A stretch of DNA of 7,997 bases from Blastocatellia bacterium. Its GTDB lineage: Bacteria > Acidobacteriota > Blastocatellia > Pyrinomonadales > Pyrinomonadaceae. The stretch is from positions 1 to 7,997 of the forward strand of contig PSRF01000343.1 in assembly GCA_003175865.1 (NCBI GenBank), given 5' to 3'. The translations under genes and the position numbers were made by a program. Of this stretch, positions 1-7,194 are shown piece by piece. Under the pieces are notes generated by a model. That model did no database searches. It saw only the letters and a list, made by a program, of their open reading frames with translations, and was not told the origin of the DNA. Every line of letters begins with the position of its first letter. Position 1 is the stretch's first letter.

Positions 1-72
1 GAACCGCCGTGTACGGACCCGTATGCACGGTGGTGTGACAGGGAAAGCTGGCGACGGCCTACCTATGTCGAT
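1..72 (+). mobile_element. Group II intron, 3' end only (domains V and VI)
   Basis: This is the catalytic end of a self-splicing retroelement; the ribozyme body and any reverse transcriptase gene would lie off the left edge. Domain V is readable as a hairpin. Bases 3-11 (ACCGCCGTG) pair with 26-34 (CACGGTGGT). Bases 12-15 (TACG) pair with 20-23 (CGTA) under the tetraloop 16-19. A two-base bulge (T24, G25) sits on the 3' side, as group II domain V requires. A domain VI-like stem follows: 47-50 (GCTG) pairs with 55-58 (CGGC) around a GCGA tetraloop at 51-54, and 40-42 (AGG) pairs with 62-64 (CCT). A61 is left unpaired as a possible branch point. The exact 3' splice site is uncertain, somewhere between about 66 and 72. 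The element runs toward the end of the kinase gene and stops about 40 bp beyond its stop codon. The hairpin with its bulge is seen directly; the family assignment rests on recalled intron sequences. Confidence 0.7.
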
Positions 73-112
73 TTGGTGCCGCGGCCTGGGGCATTCACTT
101 CATGTTGCCGTC

Positions 113-3100
113 TTAACGCTCGGAGTTGCTAATAAGAATGCCGTCGCTTGTCTGCGTAACTCTGGTTACCAGCAACTGCTTGCCGTCGGGCGACCACGTA
201 AACCGAAAAGCACCCGGCCCGCGACCAAAATTCGTCAACGGTTTCTCCTGGCCCTTACCGTTCGCCGGAATCGTCCAGATGTTCGCTCCACCATCTCGAG
301 AATCGTTGAACGCGAACGACTCGCCATCCGGCGTCCAACGAAAGTACGTGGTTAATGGTTCTGCAGCCGTCAGGGGCAGTTTAATGACGATGGTCGGTTT
401 TCCACCAGTAGACGGAATGATATAAAGCGTTCGCTCTCGATGGTCCTCGACCCAAATGCTCTTCTCAAACACTATGCTCCGCCCGTCGGGTGCAACATCA
501 ATAACGTCCGTCCGTCCTTTCCCTTCAGGAACTGTTGCGAGAACGGTAGGTTGACCTCCGTCTATAGATACTTTGCATATTGTAAACGGCGCGTTATTTG
601 CTACCTGGATGTAATAAACCCACTTGCTGTCGGGTGAGATCTTTGGCGACCATTCTCTCAGGCCGTTTGTCAATTGCTTTACATTTCTGCCGTCCGCATC
701 CATGCGAAATATGTGATCGTCAAAACGGCTAAGCCTATTCGATCCAAAAACGATATATCGGCCGTCGTGTGAAGCGACTGGCCAGGCATTTCTGGAGGCT
801 CCCGAAGTTAACTGTTTTCGACCAGTGCCGTCCGGGTTCATTGTCCAGAGATCGACGTTTCCGCTTACTCGCGACGCGAATATGATCCGGCCATCGGGCA
901 TCCACTCCAGCCCGGCCCACAATTCGCCCGATGAAGTAATTTGTTTTGCCCTCGACGCGTCGTTTTGCGGCAGCAGCCAAAGGTCAAAATTGGTATTTGA
1001 TTGGACCGAGGCGAGTACGTCTCCCTTACTCGTAGCCGTTAGTCCTTGAAATCCGGCAAGCCCATTAGTGACTTGCTTGGGCGGAGTACCAGGACTTATG
1101 AGCCATAACTGAAACGGGATCATCTGGTCGGCGGTGGATTCTTTTGCCACGATCACCAAATCGCCGTTTGCCAGCCAGGCTCTCCCAATTACGTCCCACC
1201 ATTTCTTGTCCGATAGCAATTCCTCTGAGCCGTCGCTGATATTGATCGCAATGAGCCTGTAGTACTCCTCGTCTTTCTGCTTATATTTCCTCTCGCAAGC
1301 TACTTTCTTGCCGTCAGGCGACCATGCCGGCACGCCGTCACATTCCATCCAACTTGGCTTGTCCCAGGGTGTATGAAGTATCACTCGCTCGTTGGTACCG
1401 TCGGCATTGGCTACCAGGAAATCCTCGGCATCCTTTCCCTTACCTCCGTCGCTTACTTCGCGGTCAAAGAACAAAACCCTACCATCCGGCGAAACACTTG
1501 CGCCGCCGTCAGAGTCGCTTACCACTTTTGCGGGCGGGGCACCTCCGGACGTGGGAACACGATATATCGCGGCCCCACCTGGCGACCCGTTGCAGTAATA
1601 GAGATATTTCCCATCGGGAGTGAAAGACATTTCGTACAGATGGCCGCCGTTGGGTGCCGGAACGAGCTCAACTTCGTTGCCAGTGTCCCTCTCTCGCAAT
1701 CGGATCGGGCTCTTGTCTCGAGTCTCCCCGCCGACGTAAGCAACGTATTTCCCATCCGGCGAAATGGCAATGTCAAATACCCTGCTAGACGTCGCGAGGC
1801 GAGACATCTTCAGATCTTTTTCTGTCGTTGAAGAAGTGATTACGGGTAAAACCACCTTATTACCCAACTTCGGAGTCGCGCCGTTATACCTGTACACCGA
1901 CAGACCAATCACCAGCGTGGCGGCAAGAGTAGCAAAGAGAGTTGCATGCTTATGTGTCTTGATCCCTGTGACAATATATTCTGCACTTAGGGTTGGACGC
2001 CGACGGATGAGTTTTGTCTTTAGCTCGGCATTCTTCCCTGGAAAATTTACATAAGGCATTGGTTCGATCGCATATTCCATTTTCTTTTTCTCTCCTTTTA
2101 GATCTTTAAGGAGGTCATGCGCGGATCGATATCTTAATTCTTTGTCCTTGGCTAAAGCTTTCGTACAGATAGCGTGTAATTCACCAGGCAGAGTGGCGAA
2201 ATGTAGTGGCGCGTCTTCTGTTTTCAGGATCGACGCGATGAGTTCGGTTACAGTTTCGCCTTCGAAGGGTGATTTGCCGGTGAGCATTTCGTATAGGACC
2301 ACCCCGAGGCTCCAAAGATCGCTTCTTGCGTCGACCGAAAGCCCGCGGGCCTGTTCGGGAGACATATAAGCGACTGTCCCCATGACAAGCCCTGGGCTTG
2401 TATGGATCCGTGAGACGGGCGCACTGGAATCCATGGGACTATCATCACCTTCGGTCAGTTTAGCGAGGCCGAAGTCCAGGACTTTTACCAAACCATCCTT
2501 CCGAAACATTACGTTCTCTGGCTTGATGTCTCGATGAACAATGCCGGCAGAATGGGCGGCCTCGAGTGCGGCTGCGATCTGGCAGGTGATGTCAATGCTC
2601 TCGGCGGTGGTTAGACCGCGTTGCATGCATTCGCGCAGAGTCTCGCCATCGATATACTCGGAAACGATGTAGCTCGAGCCTTCGAATGAACCGATCTCGT
2701 GGATGGTAAGGATGTTCGGGTGATTAAGCGCTGAGGCCGCTCGTGCTTCCTGGATAAAGCGACGGACGCGCTCTTTATCTTCAGCGACGTCTTTGTGCAG
2801 CACTTTAAAAGCGACGGGCCTGTTTAGCTCCATGTCCTCGGCCCGAAAAACCTGACCCATTCCGCCAGAACCGATCAATTCATGAGTTCGATATTTTCCA
2901 ATGACCTGCCCCTGGGCCAAAACGGGACTGATCAGCGCGTTGGCCGCTTCGAGAACGTTATCTTCAAGAAAGTCGCTGTCGTACGAGACAAGAAGCTTTT
3001 CAACCTGCGTGCGCAGCTCTTCATCGCCTGAGCAGGAACGTTCAATGAACATTGTACGCTCGGCGAAAGGTAGCTTGCGTGCTTCGTCAAAGATCCTCTT

Positions 3101-3127
3101 TGCTTGTTGCCAGGCGGAGTTATTCAT
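113..3127 (-). CDS. Membrane Ser/Thr protein kinase with C-terminal PD40/WD40-like beta-propeller
   Basis: This 1004-residue PknB-type kinase phosphorylates proteins on Ser/Thr. Residues 1-60 form the helical leader usual in acidobacterial kinases. The kinase domain spans about 80-345: glycine loop IGSGGMGQVF (85-94), ATP-binding Lys108, helix-C Glu127, HRDIKPEN (198-205, catalytic Asp200), DFG (218-220) and SPE (256-258). Every catalytic residue is present, so it should be active. A single membrane span follows at about 394-412. From about 450 to the end come ten or so propeller blades marked by SPDGK-like motifs (near 456, 503, 546, 603, 743, 786, 831, 879, 932 and 979), probably outside the cytoplasm and sensing a ligand. 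The ATG start is preceded by a GGGAGAG ribosome site and overlaps the stop of the sigma factor gene by four bases. The C-terminus ends in the usual way, so the downstream intron has not cut the gene. The ligand and target proteins are unknown; the paired sigma factor is the obvious candidate target. Confidence 0.95.
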   Translation of the reverse strand: MNNSAWQQAKRIFDEARKLPFAERTMFIERSCSGDEELRTQVEKLLVSYDSDFLEDNVLEAANALISPVLAQGQVIGKYRTHELIGSGGMGQVFRAEDMELNRPVAFKVLHKDVAEDKERVRRFIQEARAASALNHPNILTIHEIGSFEGSSYIVSEYIDGETLRECMQRGLTTAESIDITCQIAAALEAAHSAGIVHRDIKPENVMFRKDGLVKVLDFGLAKLTEGDDSPMDSSAPVSRIHTSPGLVMGTVAYMSPEQARGLSVDARSDLWSLGVVLYEMLTGKSPFEGETVTELIASILKTEDAPLHFATLPGELHAICTKALAKDKELRYRSAHDLLKDLKGEKKKMEYAIEPMPYVNFPGKNAELKTKLIRRRPTLSAEYIVTGIKTHKHATLFATLAATLVIGLSVYRYNGATPKLGNKVVLPVITSSTTEKDLKMSRLATSSRVFDIAISPDGKYVAYVGGETRDKSPIRLRERDTGNEVELVPAPNGGHLYEMSFTPDGKYLYYCNGSPGGAAIYRVPTSGGAPPAKVVSDSDGGASVSPDGRVLFFDREVSDGGKGKDAEDFLVANADGTNERVILHTPWDKPSWMECDGVPAWSPDGKKVACERKYKQKDEEYYRLIAINISDGSEELLSDKKWWDVIGRAWLANGDLVIVAKESTADQMIPFQLWLISPGTPPKQVTNGLAGFQGLTATSKGDVLASVQSNTNFDLWLLPQNDASRAKQITSSGELWAGLEWMPDGRIIFASRVSGNVDLWTMNPDGTGRKQLTSGASRNAWPVASHDGRYIVFGSNRLSRFDDHIFRMDADGRNVKQLTNGLREWSPKISPDSKWVYYIQVANNAPFTICKVSIDGGQPTVLATVPEGKGRTDVIDVAPDGRSIVFEKSIWVEDHRERTLYIIPSTGGKPTIVIKLPLTAAEPLTTYFRWTPDGESFAFNDSRDGGANIWTIPANGKGQEKPLTNFGRGPGAFRFTWSPDGKQLLVTRVTQTSDGILISNSER

Positions 3128-3705
3128 CTGCCGCTCTCCCTGGTCATCTCATGTTTTAGCCAGGCTTTGGCCGCGGCCCATTCCCGCTTGACCGTAGCCA
3201 GAGAGATGTTTAGCAATTTAGCCGTTTCAGCTATTTCCAGGCCGGCGAAGTAGCGGAGTTCCACGACCTTTACCTGCTGGGTGTCTATGGCCCCCAAGCG
3301 GTTCAGAGCCTCGTCAAGCGCGATTAGATCAAGATCAATCGGAGCAATTGCAATTTGGAGATCGCCGAGAGGCTCGACTTTATTCGGACCTCCGCGTTTT
3401 TGACGGAGTTTTGCCCGAGCATGGTCCACTAGTACGCGGCGCATCAGTTCAGCGGCGAGAGCATAAAAATGTCCGCGGTCCTGCCAGCGTACCGAACGCT
3501 GCTCGACCAGCTTTAAATAGGTTTCGTTGATAAGCGCCGCAGTGTTTAGCGTGTGGGCTCGACGCTCACGACGGAGCTGCCGGCGTGCCTGCCGTCGGAG
3601 CTCATCGTAAACAGCACGTATTAATTCGTCTGAAGCATGCTTTTCTCCGTTGCTCCAGGCGCGTAGCATGGACGTTATCTGCTTCTCAGAAGGCGAGGCG
3701 GTCAT
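3124..3705 (-). CDS. ECF-type RNA polymerase sigma factor, TIGR02999 (Sig-70_X6) family
   Basis: This 193-residue sigma factor directs RNA polymerase to a specific promoter set. Region 2 lies at about 12-100 and carries the family signatures YDELRR (33-38), HTLNTAALINETYLKLVEQ (51-69), WQDRGHFYALAAELMRR (74-90) and LVDHAR (92-97). A basic KRGG linker (103-106) leads to region 4, whose helix-turn-helix runs at about 150-183 (ELRYFAGLEIAETAKLLNIS, then TVKREWAAAKAWL). The reading frame is open up to 3936, but the extra 77 residues look non-coding. The ATG at 3705 gives the usual family length, has CAGG about nine bases upstream and sits just downstream of a plausible promoter. The stop codon overlaps the kinase start in an ATGA, implying translational coupling. 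No anti-sigma factor is visible. Control by phosphorylation from the coupled kinase is an inference, by analogy with other kinase-linked ECF factors. Confidence 0.93.
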   Translation of the reverse strand: MTASPSEKQITSMLRAWSNGEKHASDELIRAVYDELRRQARRQLRRERRAHTLNTAALINETYLKLVEQRSVRWQDRGHFYALAAELMRRVLVDHARAKLRQKRGGPNKVEPLGDLQIAIAPIDLDLIALDEALNRLGAIDTQQVKVVELRYFAGLEIAETAKLLNISLATVKREWAAAKAWLKHEMTRESGR

Positions 3706-4047
3706 CCGTATACCTGTTTTTGATCTGGAAAGCTGATCAGAAATGATCGGCACTCCGGCTGGATAAGTCAATGAACCTACCCACTGCTTCAACTGTATAT
3801 AGGAGATCGATCTGCGCATGACCTGGTCCGGGCTGAAGCAACAGCCGCCTCTATTCACCAGTACGCGATAAAAGCCAGTATCACAGCTCAAAACCACTAA
3901 AAAGATTTTCGGATCGCGACGCGAAGTTGCGTGCACACTTCAAACTCGAGCTCTACTCATAGTTCGACTTCGAGTAATAGTTAGCGCAGCTTAAATGCAA
4001 TCCGATATAGCAAGCGCACCACTTCGGTTCAAGTTTAGTGTTGGGTA
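3706..4047. other. Intergenic region upstream of the sigma factor gene
   Basis: No credible protein gene is seen here. The frame of the sigma factor stays open to 3936, but its translation (Cys-rich start, no family signature) looks like chance. The only regulatory candidates are the promoter at 3743-3771 and three TGATC words between 3721 and 3748, the middle one inside the palindrome CTGATCAG (3733-3740). A small inverted pair TACTC/GAGTA lies near 3953-3976. The rest is unremarkable. Confidence 0.5.
3743..3771 (-). promoter_or_regulatory. Candidate housekeeping promoter of the sigma factor-kinase operon
   Basis: On the minus strand a -35 box TTGACT (3771-3766; five of six matches to TTGACA) is followed after 17 bases by GATCAT (3748-3743; four of six matches to TATAAT). 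Transcription would start near 3736, leaving a leader of about 30 bases before the ATG at 3705. This agrees with the short start chosen for the sigma factor. The match could be chance, as the -10 box is only moderate. Confidence 0.4.
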
Positions 4048-4155
4048 CCTTTCTTTCGGTCGGATGGTACTAGTACCCACTCCCATCCCCGAACACGGAA
4101 GTTAAGCCTGTTGGAGCCGATGGTACTGCGCGGGAGAGTCGAAAGTCGTCGGGCT
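4048..4155 (+). rRNA. 5S rRNA-like sequence, degenerate and probably a non-functional remnant
   Basis: The core from 4081 to 4129 reads like bacterial 5S rRNA: TCCCATCCCCGAACACGG, then AAGTTAAGCC, then GCCGATGGTACTGCGCGGGA, in the correct order and spacing. It departs from a working 5S in three ways. The loop C segment has an extra C (CCCATCCCCGAAC). The helix IV arm is missing: GGGAGAG (4132-4138) follows directly after GGTACTGCGC, where normal 5S has about a dozen more bases, as if one copy of a GGGAGA repeat and the bases between had been lost. The 5' third (4048-4080) does not supply convincing partners for helices I and II, and is replaced by a palindrome. The boundaries are estimates. 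No 16S, 23S or tRNA gene is near, so it is an orphan. I am sure of the relationship to 5S and fairly sure it is not a normal functional gene. An annotation pipeline may simply label it 5S rRNA. Confidence 0.7.
4066..4077. repeat. Perfect 12-bp palindrome GGTACTAGTACC
   Basis: The palindrome lies inside the 5' part of the 5S-like sequence. The word GATGGTACT that begins it (4063-4071) occurs again at 4119-4127, where it is the conserved 5S segment before helix IV. The first copy may be a misplaced duplicate of that 3' segment. No function is assigned. Confidence 0.6.
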
Positions 4156-4190
4156 TCTCTTTGTCGGGTGAGTTTTATTTATCAAGTCGA

Positions 4191-4229
4191 GCTTCACGAT
4201 GATGCTGAATTGGAATTCTGAGTTGAAGC
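4191..4229. repeat. Inverted repeat GCTTCA/TGAAGC between the 5S-like sequence and the permease gene
   Basis: GCTTCA (4191-4196) faces TGAAGC (4224-4229) across 27 bases that contain a second inverted pair, GAATT-GG-AATTC (4207-4218). It lies just after the permease stop codon (minus strand), where a terminator might be expected. The stem is short and A/T-rich and no run of T follows on the minus strand, so a terminator role is only a weak guess. Confidence 0.25.
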
Positions 4230-4244
4230 GATAGAGAGACAACG

Positions 4245-5564
4245 CTAAGTATCCTGATCCGCGGATGGTTTCATGGGTCGCCGAAATCTGGAAGTCGACG
4301 TCATCCGCGTCAGCCCATAGACCACTAAACCGACAACGATAGCTATCGACACGTCACGCGCCTCACGCCAATCACTACCCAGCAATAGCCAAACACATAG
4401 CGCTACACAAACAATCGAGATTGGTATTCCTGCCGACACTTTAAAGGACGACTCAACTGGCGCTTGCCGCCGCAGAATCGGTAGTGCGGCACACGTGCTC
4501 GCATAGACTATCACTCTCGTGATGACCGTAATCTTCACTGCATAGATAAACGTTCCGGGTAATGCGATTAGCAATGCCGCCGCTGCACAAGTCAAAATGG
4601 ATATGTGAGGTGTGCGAAATCGGTTGTGAATCCGCGCAAGTGGAGCTGGCAATTGATGCTGGGCCGCCATGGCAAAAGGTAGACGCGTACATGCGAGCAT
4701 AATCACATTGAGTGTTCCGAAGATTGAGATTAGCGCGCCCAACGAGATGATTACCGGTCCCGCGGTACCTAGAAAGATGTAGCTGGCGTCCGCCAAAGGC
4801 CGCTGCGAGTTTGCTAAATCCGGTAACACACCAATGCATACAATTTGAATCAACAGAAACAGTACGACTGCCCCACTCAGCGCAACAATCAGGGCAAACG
4901 GTATTGCGCGCTGCGGTTGTCGTACCTCACCTGAGTTGATGAGCACTGCTTCAAAGCCGGAGAACACATAAACCAGGACAAATACCGCAGACGTGAACGA
5001 TCCGAAGGTTGGCGCTGAAGTGAATGTGAATCGCGCTGGGTTAATAAACAACAAACCCACGATGATGAAAAGCAACAGGGGAATAAGTTTGCTGACTGTG
5101 AAAACGTCGCTCGTTCTGGCTGACTGCTTCACCCCAACGAGATTGATAACTGTGAGAACTACTACGAGAGTGGTGATGACTGCAGTTCGTGGCAGTCCTG
5201 ATTCAGCCGCGGGCCAGAAATACCCGAGATAGGCAACAAATACCTGGACGAGGGTGGCGAAACCAGCGAGTCTGGTCAGCCACATCAACCATCCAACCAG
5301 AAAAGCAGGCGCTACGCCAAAGGTTTCTTTTGCGTAGAGGTATGGGCCACCTGTGCCACTAAACTGGCTGCCTACTTCAGCAAAACAAAGAGCAATTAAC
5401 CCGATGATCAACGCGCAAACGATGAATGCCAGGAGACTGTAATTCCCCACCGACCTTTGCACGTCTGATGGAAGTTTAAGAATACCTGCGCCTACCGTTA
5501 CATTGACCAGTAAAGCAACAAGTTCCCACTTACGGATTTCTCGACTCAGGCTTTCACTGCTCAT
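4245..5564 (-). CDS. APC-family amino-acid permease
   Basis: This 439-residue inner-membrane transporter has about twelve hydrophobic segments, the size and layout of the amino acid-polyamine-organocation (APC) superfamily. Such proteins move amino acids or related amines by symport or exchange. The unwound first helix carries VGAGILKLP (about 24-32), matching the substrate-binding GxGI motif. GTGGPYLYAKETFG (about 70-83) is the conserved segment after helix 2, and VFSGFEA (about 200-206), followed by NSGEVRQPQRAIP, matches helix 6 and the loop after it. The polar C-terminal tail is short. The ATG at 5564 lies 17 bp after the dioxygenase stop, with no strong ribosome site, so it is probably translated from the same message. 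The substrate cannot be read from the sequence. Its position suggests that it handles a substrate or product of the neighbouring dioxygenase, which is an inference. Confidence 0.92.
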   Translation of the reverse strand: MSSESLSREIRKWELVALLVNVTVGAGILKLPSDVQRSVGNYSLLAFIVCALIIGLIALCFAEVGSQFSGTGGPYLYAKETFGVAPAFLVGWLMWLTRLAGFATLVQVFVAYLGYFWPAAESGLPRTAVITTLVVVLTVINLVGVKQSARTSDVFTVSKLIPLLLFIIVGLLFINPARFTFTSAPTFGSFTSAVFVLVYVFSGFEAVLINSGEVRQPQRAIPFALIVALSGAVVLFLLIQIVCIGVLPDLANSQRPLADASYIFLGTAGPVIISLGALISIFGTLNVIMLACTRLPFAMAAQHQLPAPLARIHNRFRTPHISILTCAAAALLIALPGTFIYAVKITVITRVIVYASTCAALPILRRQAPVESSFKVSAGIPISIVCVALCVWLLLGSDWREARDVSIAIVVGLVVYGLTRMTSTSRFRRPMKPSADQDT

Positions 5565-5581
5565 GTCCGATGCAAAAGGCT

Positions 5582-6715
5582 CTAAAGCTTATCGGATTCA
5601 AATACTATCGCGCCCGTCGCTCCTGAAACCGTCACACCTCCGCGATCTCCCGGCGTAATCGAGCCAAATCGATCAGCGTAAACTTCAGGCAAACGCCTCG
5701 CGCCAGTCGGCGCAACCCACAGACGCAACAAATGACGCTTACGTTCAGGGTCAGTGTAATCTTCGAACGCGGTTCGATCGTGCAGTATCGTGTGGTTGTG
5801 AACGAGCTGAATATCACCTGGTTCCAGTTCCATCATCAGATTCATTTGCTGATCGTTCGCCAGGTCGTCGAGCAGGTCCAGCGCTTCGATCTGTTGAGGG
5901 CTCAGCGGTGCAACACCTGTAAAGCGTCGTGCTGACTCAATGTATTGCCTCTGATAGATCGCAGAGACTAATCCGTCGTGGTAGTTGAAGACAGGAATGT
6001 TGAAATAAGGTTTGCTACCTTCGGGAACTTCACCGCGTCGATCCGTTTCAATTGGTTCAAGTAACATCCTGAGTAAGTCGGGCCTGCGCCGATGCATCTC
6101 ATTGAAGATTGCAGTGGAGGAGACAAGACTCGACAAGCCGCCCCGCTTGGCAGTTCTCAAACACAATAAACCAACAACGTCACATGAGTCAGTGTGGTGT
6201 GTTTGACGTTCACGCGTCTGGTAAATGCGTGTATTTGGATCATCACTTGAACGGCCCAGATCTTTGACATGCCCAAGCAGGTGTCCCTCAGCGTTTTGCA
6301 TGCGCAGATTGCCCAGGTGAACTCCAATGATGAGAAATGCAATCGCGGCTTCTCTCTTGGACCAGCGTTCAATTGGAAGTCCTTTCATCAGTACGAAGCC
6401 ACGACCGTTTAAGACTTCTTCGAGTAGCCCTTGTAGACGCGGTGCGAGGTTAGGAAGTGAAACATTCGTTGTCAGTTCTGTGAGGTCAAGAGATGGCGAA
6501 TCAGCGAGTGGTCGAGTGAAAGAGTGGGCGAATTGCCGGACTGCTCTTTCAATCTCAGCAATCTCCGTTTCTGAGAAGTGCTCAATCCAATCATTCCTGC
6601 CGGCCAAATCCGAACCATACCACGCCGAAGCGTCACGAACTGGAGGCGGCAAAGGAATGTCATTTGATGAAACTGGAATCACGATCGGATTTCTGCCTTT
6701 GGGTGAAATTGTCAT
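5582..6715 (-). CDS. TauD/TfdA-family Fe(II)/2-oxoglutarate-dependent dioxygenase
   Basis: This 377-residue soluble oxygenase couples decarboxylation of 2-oxoglutarate to oxidation (often hydroxylation) of a small molecule. The iron ligands are readable: His174 and Asp176 in QTHHTDSCDVVGL, and His312 in LVHNHTILHDRTAFED. The 2-oxoglutarate-binding Arg is probably Arg331 in RHLLRLWVAP. The region GRGFVLMKGLP (about 104-114) is the conserved entry to the double-stranded beta-helix. With all facial-triad residues present the enzyme should be active. The protein is longer than classical TauD (about 280 residues), with roughly 80-100 extra N-terminal residues, as in the clavaminate-synthase-like branch shared with fungi. 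Its ATG overlaps the stop of the upstream TPR reading frame (ATGA), and the permease gene follows 17 bp downstream. The substrate is unknown. A role in modifying or using an amino-acid-like compound fits the permease but is not shown. Confidence 0.9.
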   Translation of the reverse strand: MTISPKGRNPIVIPVSSNDIPLPPPVRDASAWYGSDLAGRNDWIEHFSETEIAEIERAVRQFAHSFTRPLADSPSLDLTELTTNVSLPNLAPRLQGLLEEVLNGRGFVLMKGLPIERWSKREAAIAFLIIGVHLGNLRMQNAEGHLLGHVKDLGRSSDDPNTRIYQTRERQTHHTDSCDVVGLLCLRTAKRGGLSSLVSSTAIFNEMHRRRPDLLRMLLEPIETDRRGEVPEGSKPYFNIPVFNYHDGLVSAIYQRQYIESARRFTGVAPLSPQQIEALDLLDDLANDQQMNLMMELEPGDIQLVHNHTILHDRTAFEDYTDPERKRHLLRLWVAPTGARRLPEVYADRFGSITPGDRGGVTVSGATGAIVFESDKL

Positions 6716-7194
6716 CGAAGCCTGTTTAACGCTTGGGTAGCCTCAACGTCCCCTGGATGATACCTCAGCACTTGTTGATAAAGTTTGCGCGCCGCATCGG
6801 TATGCCTGGACTCCTCTTCGAGAATGGCGAGGTTGTAGGCGGCGTTCACAGAGTCCGGCTTCAGTCGCAGTGCTCTTTCGAAATGATCGCGCGCGGCTGG
6901 GTCCTTTTTCTGATAGAGAACGATTCCCAAACCCGTTTCGGCCTCTGAAGAGTCGGGATGCTCCTTAACCAATTGCTTCAACTGCGAAAGAGCAGAATCG
7001 TAATCGCCCTTCATCGCCAGTAACTGGCCCAACCGCAACTGAGCCCCGAGATTTCCAGGATCATAGACCAGGACCTGATTATATTCTCTCGCGGCGTCGT
7101 CGAGCCTGCCGCTATTCATATAGAGATTCGCCAGGTTGATATGCGCCTGCAAATACGATGGCCGTAACAGCGGATCTGACATTGCCATCAGCAT
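6712..7194 (-). CDS. TPR domain: C-terminal fragment of a broken membrane/TPR protein
   Basis: The 160-residue reading frame consists almost wholly of tetratricopeptide repeats, helical pairs that bind other proteins: TPR1 at 15-48 (AHINLANLYMNSGRLDDAA), TPR2 at 49-82, TPR3 at 83-115 (one residue short) and TPR4 at 116-149, then a short tail. By comparison with related proteins it is the C-terminal part of the membrane protein encoded just upstream in another frame. The ATG at 7194 follows an in-frame TAA, has no good ribosome site and begins in the middle of a repeat, so it is unlikely to be a natural start. The stop codon overlaps the dioxygenase start (ATGA), so in an intact ancestor the membrane/TPR protein would be translationally coupled to the dioxygenase. 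As drawn, it might still be made by re-initiation, or not at all. Confidence 0.75.
   Translation of the reverse strand: MLMAMSDPLLRPSYLQAHINLANLYMNSGRLDDAAREYNQVLVYDPGNLGAQLRLGQLLAMKGDYDSALSQLKQLVKEHPDSSEAETGLGIVLYQKKDPAARDHFERALRLKPDSVNAAYNLAILEEESRHTDAARKLYQQVLRYHPGDVEATQALNRLR

Noticed and set aside
75..96. Possible terminator for the kinase gene (TGCC...GGCA stem)
   Set aside because: Only four pairs around a loop that itself contains CCGCGG, and no run of T follows on the minus strand.
1373..1831. Plus-strand reading frame of 152 codons opposite the kinase gene
   Set aside because: It lies wholly within the propeller-coding region on the other strand, has no recognisable family and is explained as a shadow of the repetitive coding sequence.
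218..3100. Long activation loop of the kinase as an unusual feature
   Set aside because: Acidobacterial kinases of this family usually have a similarly long Ser/Thr-rich stretch between DFG and SPE, so it is ordinary.
3706..3936. N-terminal extension of the sigma factor by 77 residues
   Set aside because: The extension has no family similarity, makes the protein too long and would place the proposed promoter inside the gene.
4011..4040. Possible tRNA remnant suggested by GGTTCAAG (T-loop-like)
   Set aside because: The flanking bases do not form a five-pair T stem, and no anticodon or acceptor stem can be found upstream.
6327..6740. Plus-strand reading frame of 137 codons opposite the dioxygenase gene
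   Set aside because: It is a shadow of a gene with clear catalytic motifs on the minus strand.
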